Below are positions 23,571-37,600 of a DNA stretch of 64,000 bases, piece by piece. Origin of the DNA: Adiantum capillus-veneris (lineage: Eukaryota; Streptophyta; Polypodiopsida; Polypodiales; Pteridaceae). The notes below the pieces were generated by a model. That model was not told the origin of the DNA. It made no database searches and saw only the letters and a program-made list of their open reading frames with translations. The position numbers and the translations under genes are program-made. The stretch is from contig CM043963.1 of NCBI GenBank assembly GCA_014529385.2, positions 3,165,001-3,229,000 on the forward strand. The letters are read 5' to 3'. Each line of letters starts with the position of its first letter. The stretch's first letter is position 1.

Positions 23571-23738
23571 AGGATGGAGGTAGCCGCACGCAAATAGAGC
23601 CAAAGGATGATGGCATAGCGCTGTCAAAAAGCGTACGAGCCATATGAAACGATGTAGCAAGCGAATTGTCGTTTGAAAGTCTGACACGTGGATTAACGAG
23701 AAGCCAGAGTTTTGATTTTGTCTTCTACGCTAACGAAG

Positions 23739-26055
<2,317 letters not shown>

Positions 26056-26059
26056 AAAA

Positions 26060-26576
26060 TTCCATGTGATTGTAAGTACTCATTTAATCTTACTCGCCAT
26101 AAATCTTTAACTTAATAGGCCTTCGTGCCTCCTCACCTTGTTGATTGGGCTCCTAAAGAGTATGAACATTGTATTTAGAGAATCTTTGATGATTAAACTA
26201 CGACTAAGATGCTCACTAATTCTTGGGCACCCAAACAATGTAATGAACAATCCAAGGTGTGGGTAAACCTGACCTCCCTTTTGAAAAAGAAGCAAGGTTA
26301 AGTATGGTGGCCCTCTTGATATTATTTCCCACTAATCTTCTTTCCTACTAGTAGAGGTGCTTATGTATGTGTAACTTGCATTGTGTGTGTAAGCATAATT
26401 GCCTTTCCTTACTATGCATTCCATAGTTTGTGATGAGCAATTAGATGTGTGTGCATCGTGAGACGATAGCTTTGCAAGCTTCATGGACTGTCGAGGGAGG
26501 TGTGTGTAGTAGGAAGTGGTAGGAGATTGCATATGCATGTGTCTATGTAGTAGGAAGTGGTAGAATATTGCATATG

Positions 26577-26578
<2 letters not shown>
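26060..26578 (+). repeat. Repeat A, copy 2
   Basis: Matches 23746-24296 with small indels; directly follows B copy 2, giving the uninterrupted reference for the PPR insertion. Confidence 0.85.

Positions 26579-26643
<65 letters not shown>
26579..26643. repeat. (TG)n(AG)n compound microsatellite
   Basis: Ends the second B-A unit; TG to about 26612 then AG. Confidence 0.95.
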
Positions 26644-26648
<5 letters not shown>

Positions 26649-27408
26649 CTATGGACTGGGGTAGCAAGGTATGTAGTAGGCAAGATGCGTGCTATCTATT
26701 AATGTCTAACTCTTCTCGATGTTTAGGCAGGCTATTTCACGTGGTACTACTGATTATCTTCATTTGCATAATCACCACCTTTCTCCGGCCCCAAAGGAGA
26801 GTGTGTATGAGAGCACATGGAAGCAATTAATATAATATAACACAATTGTTACCATGATCTGAGTGACACATCAAGCAAAAAAACACTACACACCATATCT
26901 ACAAACAAGGAATAACAAAGTTGTTTGAAACAAGACTGAAGAATGAAGATTGGTTGTTAAGGGCAAACCCTATCTAACAAACTAGCTGTGCCCAACAAGA
27001 CAAACTTGCAGAAAAAAAAACAAACTTCCAATGAACTCGCGCTGGCTTATTGATCGCATTATTTATCAACTCAGCATTCTCACCATCATAGTAATGTGTT
27101 GCTTGATTTGAAAGACATTATCATGCAATAAAATTCATCTATATGTCTCATTTATACTCTTTTCCTTTTTGTTGGGAGATGGGTGGGGTTTGTGCCTGGT
27201 TCTTTACTTACCAGCACAAACACTTTGCAAGAAGGTGATTGATGATCCCGTTGATATCTCTTATCACTAATCCTTCTACTGGGACTTGTAAAAGTGACCT
27301 TCATATCCTCATCTCTGCAAAGCTTTGTAGACTAACTGTTATTGTGCTGAGAAAGAACAAAAGAACGTGCAACCTGCCCTCGAAGAAACAAATTGAGGGA
27401 GGGAAAGC
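26644..27408. other. Region downstream of the ZIP gene, nothing recognised
   Basis: It would contain the 3' UTR of the minus-strand ZIP gene. AATAAA-like signals are not evident close to the stop, so the poly(A) site is not placed. Confidence 0.4.
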
Positions 27409-30400
27409 TCATGCCCAATACGCAATGACAGACATAGCCCCAACACCAAGGAAAAGCGCGGTATATGCATAGAGCTGAAGGTGGACGTTGGTACGAAGTC
27501 TCTTGCTAAGGAAATCTGCCGCAATGAGGTCAACAAGTGCCATATAAAGCAAAATGCCAGTTGACATGCTGTCAAAAACCCCCTGGACGATGAGTGCGGT
27601 GGGGCTGTTCTCATTGTATGTGGATGCAATACCCATGCCAATTCCTATACCGAGCGGTGTTGTTATTGAAAAGAAGAAGGCCATCAACATGGACGCTCTA
27701 GTCTTGAAACCTGCCTGCAATATCAATGTGCAATCACACTTACTGCAAACTTCATACCAATCATGAACCAAAACCAGCTTAATTTGTTTGAAATACCTGA
27801 GCTATGCAGCTTCCAAGAGCCACACCTTCAAAGAACTGATGGAACGTCAAGGCTGCAAGCAAGGGCCGTATTGTGCATGGGCTCTCCGATGTGCCCAATG
27901 TGATGCCGATTATCACAGAATGAGCAACGATTCCTAGTTCCAATACCTGCAAAATGAGGATATATAGTAAGGGGATTGTGGAAAGAAAGTCTTGATTGAT
28001 CTTAAGAAAGGTTGGTTAGCTAATAATAAGTCGTAAGAACAGAGATAAATTAGCTCCTAGAGGCTGGAGCACCCAAACGGAGACAACGTTTCAAGCTGCT
28101 CTTTGTATGTGGCAAAAGCACTCGCTGTTCAAAATTTCAAGATCAGCAAAAATGAACGCTTTTCACTAGTGCCACATAGGCACTACCACACGAAATTTAA
28201 CCCCATCGGGGGGAGGGACTTGGCTAGATATCAGGCTGCTTGCTATCATGACAAGCAGACCCCAACCGGTCTCCAGTCACCATGAGCAGGTTACTGCCCA
28301 TTGACCAAAATGAAAAAGTCAATGCACACCTCCCGTGGTGTCGAACACTGCACCTGGCTGCTAGGAGACTGCACCTGGCCACTAGGAGAATGCACGTGTA
28401 CCAATACACTGCATGCATGCATTGGCCTGTAGGTGGCAAAAAGCTCCTTGCAAGTTAAAACAGCATCCTGGGCCCCTCAAAAACTGCATGACCAGCTATG
28501 CCCGTAACCTCCACCTGCACGGGGGTAAGCACCCCGATACTTAACACTAGGTTGGTAATGGGACACTTTTATGTCGTGGGACACTTTTATGTCCTGTGAA
28601 GTGACCATTTTCCTTGAATTATGTCAAGAGTTTCAAAATGGATTTTGAGGTGCTATCTATCTAGAAAGTTGTCTCATGAGTTGAAAAAAACTCCACATTT
28701 TTTTTGGAATATCAATTCCATCTTTAACCTTGTCCTTGCACAACATTTCACAACCTAAACTGTGTGAAAAAACGGGTCCTATTTTTTGTTTTTTTCAACT
28801 TTTTGCAACTATACCACTCTAGAATTCATGTTTGTGAGGTCTATAATGCTAGAGAACTATCTTTAGTAGTCCTCAACATGTCCTGATGCTTCTAGGGAGA
28901 AATAAATGTTAAAGTTGTAAGTTATGACCAAATTACAAAAATTGTCAAATCCTGTTTTTGAGCCAATTTTAGCTCTTCTATGATTTTTTTGGTGGCTTTC
29001 AAGATATTCAAATGTAGTTTTGATTTTCTATGTCGCATATTGTAGCATAAAGCTAATATTTCTTGAGTTTTGGGGCACCTAATACCCTATTTTGCATAGT
29101 AGATAACGATGGTTGATTTTTTCAATTATAGAAGAAAACGAAACATTCTAGTATATCAAGTATAGCTTTTTCAATATTGCTAGTTTCTTGTGACAACTAC
29201 ATGCATTTTGTAGGTAGTAACCATATCTAGTCATAAGGATCAATTTTGGGTAGATATTGAATAGTTTTTATGGGATTGTACAACTCATAATGTTGAACCC
29301 AGTTTTTTCATGTTTGCTGTATTTAGCACTTCATCTTTGTCCCCAAGATTCCCCTTGGTAAGAGAGATAATATTCTTTTGACATGCTCCATGGCTCCTTA
29401 TGAACCTAAAGGACAATAGGGAACTAAGAAAACATGCATATATTATTTGTATTTAGCGTGGCTATAGAAACTTTGATGATAGATTTGCAGAATGGTAAAA
29501 ATTCAACTTTTTTATTCCTATTTCTTTTGGGAAAACAAAAAATAGTGAGTGAGAAGCAATCATATGTTCTGATCACCAACCCATTGAAGTTAACTAGGGA
29601 GTTTATCTCAAGTCCTACAAAGATCCCTAATCTTATTTTTATGCAACAAAACGTAAGAAATGATTGTTTTGATGAAAATGTACTGGTCCATCAACTTTGG
29701 AGGCTTGGTGTGACCAAAAGATGAGAAATTTTACAAGTGTCTTATTTTTTACATGTGTAGTAGTCCTTGAACTATAACCTCATGAAAGGATTTTACAAAA
29801 TGAGTGGATCTACAATGGTTTTGGAGGTTTTTTTCAAAACCCTGAAAGGACACTTTTATGTCCTGTTAGGTTACCAACCTAGTGTTAACCATTGCCCGGA
29901 AGAGGGGATTGGGGGGGAGGGTTCACTCAAAAATATGTACAATAGCCACAAGAGTTCAACAGAAGGGGTTAATTTCTCTTATGAAGTCATACATAAGGGT
30001 ATTTTAAATTGGAAGTGTTTTGTTTGGGTACATAACATGTATTTTAATCAAGAAAAGTGGCACATAAGGGGCTTCTATATACATAGAAAAATATAGAATA
30101 GAGAGTTCTATAAATACCTTTTGAAGGCACGTGCTATATATGATCTCTATGTAGTGACCCCCTCAAACGCATAGTATAGTCATTACTTAAAAACAATAGT
30201 TTTTCTTTCCTAGATCACCATAGCTCATGTGTGGTCATATACTTGCATGAGTTACTTATCATATGCAACTATGCCAATTTTTACATAGATGCACCAATTC
30301 CATCTTATGGAAAACTGGTGCTTGCGTGCAGTGTCCTATCATTCGCCGTTGGAGTTTCTAGTTTAATTAGACTACAACAAATGCCTTCCTTTCTAATAAT

Positions 30401-32283
30401 ACCATCAATTGTGCTAAAGGCTCTTGCTCTTTCACATAAGTCCTATTGTGATTTGAGATAATACGCTAATGGGTGTTTATGGGGCCACAAGGAATACCTT
30501 CCTTCTTGGTGACGCCAGCAGCCAATAGTGTTTGAACACATGCTTTGTCTTAACCCATTGTCCAAGGAGGGGGCATAGTAATAACAAGGGGACTTCATAT
30601 GCATGCATTTTACCCTTTTTTAACCCCACATATGGGGACAATTTATTTATAATATGAGCCTGTTCCTTAAATAATACCCCTATAAGTAAAAATGTGACAA
30701 TATTTGAAATAAAAAAACTCCTCCTGTCGAACCCCCAGGATAGACACAAATATTATAGGTGACCTCCCTCCCCCCTCTTGTCACCTGAATCCCATGGGTC
30801 TTCGTGCACCTCTTTAGAGTCATTTCTTTCACCACTACAGAAGTTTGGAGGGATGGCATCTTGGATGTTATGTCAATGTTATGAGTCCCTTGCAAATATG
30901 TTAATATCCACCTGTGTTTTGCATGACACTTAGTAATCCTCTAGCCATTGTGCATTGTTGTTTGATTCGCCATGGTGATGATGTATGATTCATTTCTATA
31001 ATTGACGAGCGAGAAAAGAGAGAGAGAGAGGGGAACTTTTGACGTCGAAGGAATGAACCACAAGAGACCTCAGCCAGCTATATCTCACCACCTTGCATAC
31101 CAAACAACATGCCTTCAATGAGCTGAGAGTATCCCACGAGTCGAGGAGTGTTGAACTCAAGATAGGATCTAGGGTACTTGAGGAAAACAGGGAGTACGCC
31201 CTAGAGCCTAGAATCGCAGACTCTATAGGAGCATGCATGATGTTCAATGCATAGTCAGCATTAATTATTTCTTGATGATTGTTGGGCTTGGGATGCCAGC
31301 CCATTTATCAATAATATGTTACTGGTGCAACTATGCCAAAATCTGTTATGTTGTACAAAAAGACCTGCGGAGTTGCACGACAAACAACCGGTGCATGTGT
31401 GACCATGCATGAGGCATAGTTATTTCCAATAGTAATTGATTACTGTCCATCGAGTGACCACTGCCTTAGCTCCACATGCATATTCATGTTGTCATCAACT
31501 CAATGGCTAAGTCCTCAGACAAGCCATAACTCTAGCAATCCTTAGCCCAAAATACTATGTTACATACTCCCGGAGCACAGGAACCGAAGCAGGGTTACCC
31601 TGCTCTGGGAGTACTGTCATCCCATAAATTTGATGACTTAACACTGAGAGAGAGAGAGAGAGAGAGAGAACCTGGGAAATGACGCGGTGGCGTAGCTTGG
31701 AGGTCTCATCTTCTGTGAGCATGAGAGTATGTGAGTGGGGACCATGTGTATGCGCATGCACCGAGACAGCCGAAAGATGGGCAGCTTGATCAGGATGGTT
31801 GGAGCAGTCAGTCTTTGCATCATCATGTACATTAATGTGGGTAAGCTTGCCCTTATGTGGATCATCATGACCATGCGCCCCAACAGTCCCAACACTCTTC
31901 TGGTGCTTGTTCTCATAGTAGGTGGTGGCAAAAAAGTCGATCATGAGAACGAACAACGAGGCAACCATAGCTATAAAGCCTGCAAATGGGAAATTGGCCC
32001 AGGGGTTTTCGGCAAGGCATTCGTTACCAAGCGCTTTGAAAGAGTCTGGTAGCATATGCACATATGCGGTGGCGAGGATGACCCCTGCTGCAAATGATTT
32101 CATAACAAAGAAGAGATTGCTCTCGGCACGAAATGCGGAGACATATCGTCCTGCCAGGGGCATACAGACTCCCACCACACATGCTACCAAGATGATGACA
32201 ATGGCGCCGATCTTGAGCTGAGATGCTAGATGTGTGTCTCGGCAATCTTCCAGCCCTTTCACGCATTCAATGGCGGCTTCCAT
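27409..32283 (-). CDS. ZIP family divalent-metal transporter
   Basis: ZIP proteins carry Zn, Fe or similar divalent metals across plasma or organelle membranes into the cytosol. Coding exons are 31672-32283, 27797-27946 and 27409-27714; all phases are 0 and the product is about 355 residues, normal for the family. Seen in order: hydrophobic helix near residues 22-45 ([14 protein letters not shown]), [17 protein letters not shown] (TM2), a third helix, a long His-rich loop (about 133-190, with [10 protein letters not shown]), TM4 with [19 protein letters not shown]5 with [12 protein letters not shown], and C-terminal helices to SVIAYWA. The metal-site His and Glu residues of TM4/TM5 are present. 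ATG at 32283 follows an in-frame stop in the 5' UTR exon. Intron 1 is 3.7 kb; intron 2 is 82 bp. It looks functional. The metal is not predictable. Confidence 0.95.
28545..29884. mobile_element. 1,340-bp TTAA-flanked element in ZIP intron 1
   Basis: Inverted ends CACTAGGTTGGTAA face each other, and both sides carry TTAA (28541-28544, 29885-29888). Inside the ends are copies of GGACACTTTTATGTCC, two on the left and one on the right. TTAA duplication is typical of piggyBac elements, whereas CACTA ends recall the CACTA group, which makes 3-bp duplications. No transposase frame is present, so it is non-autonomous. It is intronic and leaves the ZIP coding sequence intact. Confidence 0.8.
29889..31671. 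other. Rest of ZIP intron 1
   Basis: No coding or RNA feature recognised in about 1.8 kb. It starts (on the minus strand) with a (CT)n tract, 31648-31669, directly after the splice donor. Confidence 0.5.
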
Positions 32284-32560
32284 GGCCTTCTGGCTGTTGG
32301 GCTTCCGTGAACCTGCATTTCAATGGTGGGGTGTTCATAGTACAAGACTTGTGTATATATGCATGATAAGTGTGTGTGTGTGTGTGTGTGTGGCATGCGT
32401 GCCCACTCTGCACATACGTGGCGCACGCAGGCATGCATGCAGTAGTGCTTTGTGATGATTTTGCATGCGTGTGAAGAAAAGAGAGCATACCGTTGTACTT
32501 TCCTCACTTCCTGCCTTTGAGGGCAGAGGTAGCTCTGCTTTTTGCTTTACAACAGGCTAG
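32284..32560 (-). other. ZIP 5' UTR with an intron
   Basis: Minus strand: donor ACAACG then GTATGC at 32490, acceptor AAATGCAG ending at 32313, so a UTR intron of about 178 bp separates exon 1 (up to 32312) from an upstream non-coding exon starting at or beyond 32491. The spliced leader has a TGA in frame before the ATG. A (TG)n tract at 32371-32392 lies in the intron. The transcription start is not determined. Confidence 0.55.
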
Positions 32561-32625
32561 AATCCACGAGCAGAAGAGCAGATTCGGGTATGGAGGATAT
32601 TCTCAGCAGAAGCATCCGCCTCTCT

Positions 32626-32645
32626 ACACACACACACACACACAC
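32626..32645. repeat. (CA)n microsatellite
   Basis: Short CA run upstream of the ZIP gene, in its likely promoter region. Confidence 0.9.
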
Positions 32646-32875
32646 GTACACGCGGGGTGTAACAGAGAGCGCACTTCTGCTGCATGCGGCTGTTATATTC
32701 ATCGAAGCAGAGTTGTCAACGCTCATGTCGACATTCTGTCGACACTTTGAAAAAGCCGACTCGCGGCGACTGCCCTATATTTCACACGCTAAATTTGGAA
32801 GTCTAGTTCTAGGAGAGTTCATTTGCAAAGGCAAATTACTTTCACTTAGTGCTAGTACAGCCGGTGGAGGAAGCC

Positions 32876-32878
<3 letters not shown>

Positions 32879-32906
<28 letters not shown>
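32879..32906. repeat. (CT)n microsatellite
   Basis: Uninterrupted CT run upstream of the ZIP gene. Confidence 0.95.
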
Positions 32907-33059
32907 TGCTGTGCTCCCGGAGCTGCAGGACGTTCTGACGCGTGGCGGGGGGGCCGAATCCCTCCCCCCATTATAGGTAGTATAGATTAGAGAGCTCCCC
33001 ATAGGCCCTCTAAAGGCCCACGCCTTCAAATTCAGCTCGCGAGCCCCATGCTTGCTCAA

Positions 33060-33510
33060 CAGTTCCTACCACAAAGGAGGCTTACAAAAAGTTCTCCCTC
33101 TTGCTTGAATTTGATGAAGGGCTTAAGGCCAAGATGAACAAGCAGTGGAACATCCCCAATGGAGCAACAAACAATGGTGCTATGAAACACTCATCTCTCA
33201 CATTGATATTGCATCAAGGAGAAAGGGCTCTTCAAGCCAACATTGGTTCAGGGTAGTGTGCTAGATGCCAAGCGTCCCCAGAGGGTATCAAACAACTTTT
33301 TTTCCATTGCCCAATCAATGTTGTGCTCCTCTACACCCTCAAAAGTTCAATGTCAAGGAAATCCTCCTAGGAGAATGCTACAACTTGGATGTTGTACTGT
33401 GGAATATGTGGAGAAATGCTTTTATGTGGCATTGTTGGCTTCAAAGGAATGAGGTTCTTTTTAGAGGTAGTTTTACTTTTAGACACCCATTTGTTTCATT
33501 TTGAGCTCAA
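33060..33510 (+). pseudogene. LINE C-terminal (zf-RVT) relic
   Basis: The plus strand encodes a decayed zinc-binding reverse transcriptase tail: CARCQASPEGIKQLFFHC, then NMWRNAFMWHCWLQRNEVLF in other frames. The C-x2-C...H-x4-C pattern with LFFHC is typical of the zf-RVT region of plant non-LTR elements. Frameshifts break it. Confidence 0.5.
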
Positions 33511-34353
33511 CTTGCTATTCATTGTACTCTCTATGTGAAAAGTCTTTGATCTTCCTTTGTGTTTAGTTAAGAGATCTTGAGTTTTTACAGACTACACATG
33601 AAAAGGTTTGCCTATCTTTGTGATCTTCTTCAGGACTGCCTCTCTTCCTTCTTTTTCTTAATGCATTTCGGTTTTCCTAGGAAAAAAAATACACTTCAAG
33701 CCAAGTGAGAGATTTTTCGATGGGAAGTGCCTCAACCACCCCCATATGGATGAATTGCCCTTTTGCCCAGTGACAAAGGACTTTTGTTGCCATAGATTGC
33801 ATGTGACTATGATACAAAATAGGTTGTTATTTATATAAACGTGATGCAATAAGTTATGTGTGTTCGTTCTTGTCCATGCATTGTGGCTTTGTATGTGGCT
33901 TCAACTTGGGACCTCTAAGGATTCACTTGAGTATAGGGTATAATCTATAGGGCTAGGCCCCCCATTGTTTGTGTCCTTACACTATAGATTTGGGGGGAGG
34001 CATAGTGTCAAGGGGGAGAGACTCATTTACCACTAGGCAAAGTGTAACACATAGAGACTTCCGGTGAGGCGTCACATAGATGTGCACATTAGGGTAGGCC
34101 TCTTATGTCTTTACACTGTAGATTTAGAAATTAGGAGTGAGAGACTCCCTTTATTATAAGAGGGCTCCCCCATAGACCCTTTAAAGGTGTGCTTTTGGGG
34201 GGTCCTTGAAAAAAGTAATATGTGCCTCATAGGTTTGCTCAAAAGCAAAGGGCCCTCCAACTAAATTTTCTATAGAAAATTTAGGGGTCCTTAACCACCC
34301 CTTACATTTGAGAAACGCCTTCACAACTTGCTGTAGGTGGTCAATAAGTAAAC
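33511..34353. other. Unidentified repeat-like DNA before Copia element 2
   Basis: Contains two similar segments built around CACTATAGATTTGGGGGG / CACTGTAGATTTAG (about 33979 and 34116), suggesting an internal duplication. No gene recognised. Confidence 0.4.
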
Positions 34354-34358
34354 AAGGT

Positions 34359-34585
34359 TGTTGGAACTAGGGTTGCAGAGAAACACACACAACTTGGAGA
34401 AGACGAAGGAAGCTCAAGGCACACAATAGAGAGTGTGTTACTTAGTGTGCAATGGAAAGATTGACAGCCCTAGAGTGATGGGCGTATATACAATGCACGG
34501 GGGAAAAAACCTCCTAAAGAGGGAAAAAATGCCCCGGCGGTCCTAGTGTGTTCACACACATCACTACCACATGTATATGGTAACA
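34359..34585 (-). repeat. Copia 2 3' LTR
   Basis: 227 bp, aligned end to end with both LTRs of Copia 1 (reverse orientation). On the plus strand it starts TGTTGGAACTAGGG and ends TGGTAACA. Confidence 0.95.
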
Positions 34586-34660
34586 AATCCTTCTTGGAGT
34601 GATGCGGTGAACGAGAGCTGGCACATGAGTAAAGGGAAGTGCCATGCCCTGAGGACAGGA

Positions 34661-37600
34661 TCAGTCCATAAAGGGGAGTAAGCCCAAAGCTTTGCGGAAA
34701 GCTTCAAGCTTCTCACGAGACAATGCCTTTGTGAAAAGATTTGCAAGGTTGTCCTGTGTTGGCACATAAGCCAAGCTGATCTCTCCTGCTAAGAGCCTCT
34801 CCCTGACATAGTGGTAATGCACCTCAATGTGCTTTGTGCGAGCATGAAAAACTGGGTTCCTCGCAACTGCCAATGCGCTCTGACTGTCAGTGTAGATAGT
34901 GTTGGCAGTGTCCTGTCCAACACCGAAATCAGCCATAAGGCGTCTGAGCCATACACACTCAACCGTAGCTGTGAAGACTGCCATGTACTCAGCCTCACAA
35001 CTCGAAGTGGCCACAGTAGGTTGCTTCTTGCTCAACCATGATATACATGAACTGCCAAGCATGAAACAAAAACCACTTGTGGACACTCGCGTGTCAAACC
35101 AACCAGCCCAATCTGAGTCCGAAAAAGCATGTAAGTCTGGCGGCAATGATCCGCCCTTGGGATAAAACAAGCCAAGATGTAAAGTGCCACTAAGGTAGCG
35201 AAAAATCCTCTTGACAGCCTGCCAATGCTTAGACCCTGGGCTATGCATAAATCTACTGACCTGTGAGACTGCAAACTGAATATCTGGCCTCGTGTTGCAT
35301 ACATAAATGAGGCAGCCAACAGCAGTTTGGTAAAGAGTGACATCAGCAGGATCACCAGCATCATGTAGACTCAATTTCAAACCTGTTTCCATGGGAGTGG
35401 CAATAGGTTTGCAATCCTCAAGTCCAAACTTACATAGCAATGTCTCTATGTAACTTTTTTGACACAAGGCAATACCACCATCACACTGCTTAAACTGTAT
35501 ACCCAAGTAATGATGCAACAACCCCAAATCTTTCATCTTGAAAGTAGCATTCAAATCAGCCTTAAATTCAGCAATATGTCTCTCATTTGGTCCAATGATC
35601 AGCAAATCATCAACATAAAGAACCGCAATGAGAAATACATCACCCTCACGCTTTACATACAATGTGCTTTCTGTTGGACTGTTACGAAAGCCTTGTTTGA
35701 CCAAATGAGTGTCAGCTTTCTCATACCAAGCACGAGGAGATTGCTTCAACCCATACAAAGCCTTGTTACATTTGCACACTTTGTCCTCTTGTCCTTTTAT
35801 GACAAAACCGCGAGGCTGCGTTACATAAACTTCCTCAAATATATCACCATTCAAGAAAGCAGTAACAATGTCTGATTGATGTACATCCCAACCAAAATGA
35901 GCTGCCAATGCACATAGAAAACGCACAGTAGTCATACGACAAGTGGGAGCAAAAGTCTCTTCATAATCTATGCCTTTTTGCTGTGCATAACCCTTTGCAA
36001 CAAGTCGAGCCTTATGGCGATCAATCTCACCATCCGGCTTGCGTTTCAACTTGTAAACCCACTTCGTACCAATGGCCTTTTTGCCAGGAGGCAAATCACA
36101 TAAAGTCCATGTGTCATTTTCTATGAGTGCATCATATTGTGATTGCATGGCAGCCATCCAATTTTCTGAATTCTATGCTTCATCAAAAGACAGAGGCTCC
36201 TCAACATCATGTAAGCTAGACAGAGCCAAAGCATAACAATATGATGCATAAGATGCATGGTGAGAGCCTGAACGAGTACGACTAGACAAAGGTGCATCCA
36301 ATTTACTGTCACGCAAAGTGTGCACCAGCCATTTTGGCATACCTCTAGCCTGCTCATTTTCAGCCCTTTCCTCATCAAGTACATCATGTACATCTGCATC
36401 AGTAATAGGCTGATCTAAAACATTTTCAGAAACCCCCATAGGCTGTACATTTGCCTCATTGGAACTTACATTCGTATTTCCACCACTGAAAAGAGGCAAC
36501 AAAGTGTCATAAATGTCCTGTGAGCTTACATTACTATCTCTAGTACATGACAGCAAGGGCTGAACAGAATCTTCCACAAACACTACATCCCGTGAAACCA
36601 GAATACGTTTTGTTTGCGGATGATACAACCTGTAACCTTTGCTTTGAGCACTATAACCAACAAAAATACATTTGACAGCCTTATCATCCAATTTTCTGCG
36701 CTGCACTTGTGGCACTAAAGCATATGCCAAACAGCCAAAAACAAGCATGTGCTCAATAGAGGGATTTCTATCATGCCATGCTTCATATGGAGTAATAGAC
36801 TGCAAAGCTTTCGTAGGACACCTGTTAAGTACATAAGTGGCACACATGATGGCCTCAAGCCAAAAAGAATGCGGAAAAGCTTGACTTTTGACCATACATC
36901 GTGCCATTTCTGTCAGTGACCTGTTTTTCCTCTCAGCAACACCATTTTTCTGAGGTGTATAAGGCACTGTACATTGGTGTTTTATCCCACGACTAGCCAG
37001 AAATGCATTAAATTCATGAGACATATACTCCCCCCCTCGATCGGAACGGAGGGTGCCCATAGTACATTTTGAGACATTTTCAGCCATAGCCAGAAATTGT
37101 TTGAAGCACATAAAAACTTCGGACTTCGCTTTAAGCGAAAATACCTATGCATGCCTGGAGTAATCATCAATGAAAGTCACGAAGTACAGGTAATTGCCCA
37201 AGGACGGAGTTTGCATGGGCCCACAAACATCACTATGCACAAGCTGCAACCTGCATGTGGCCCCAATTGAACCATCCTTTGGAAACTTAGAACGCTGCAT
37301 CTTACCCAAAATACAGCCTTCACAAACATGTTTGACAGGTGCTTCAAGAGGTGGCAAAGAAGCAACCATATCAGATTTCTGCAAACACAGCAAACTGGCA
37401 AAATTCAGATGACCAAAACGTGCATGCCAAAGTTTTGCATATGAAATAGCCCTTGAATCTGCAACAGCATTTGCAATATTTTGTCCACACTTGTCATACA
37501 AAGTGAGCTTATACAGCCCACGGCACAAAATCCCAGATGCAACAATTTCATCACCAAAACTAAGATCATGAATTGTACATCTGTCATCCACAAATTTGAA

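Larger units (their letters stand above)
20774..23738. mobile_element. 2,965-bp insertion with amplified PPR fragments
   Basis: It interrupts the B-A repeat that is continuous at 24398-26578. Its edges carry the inverted 9-mers CTTCGTTAG (20774-20782) and CTAACGAAG (23730-23738). The whole interior is PPR-derived, read on the minus strand. No clear target duplication or transposase is seen. The layout fits a gene-fragment-carrying non-autonomous DNA element; with so short an inverted repeat this stays tentative. Confidence 0.5.

Noticed and set aside
30231-30461. Plus-strand ORF in the ZIP intron
   Set aside because: 76 residues, no motif, antisense to an intron; length is within chance for AT-rich DNA.
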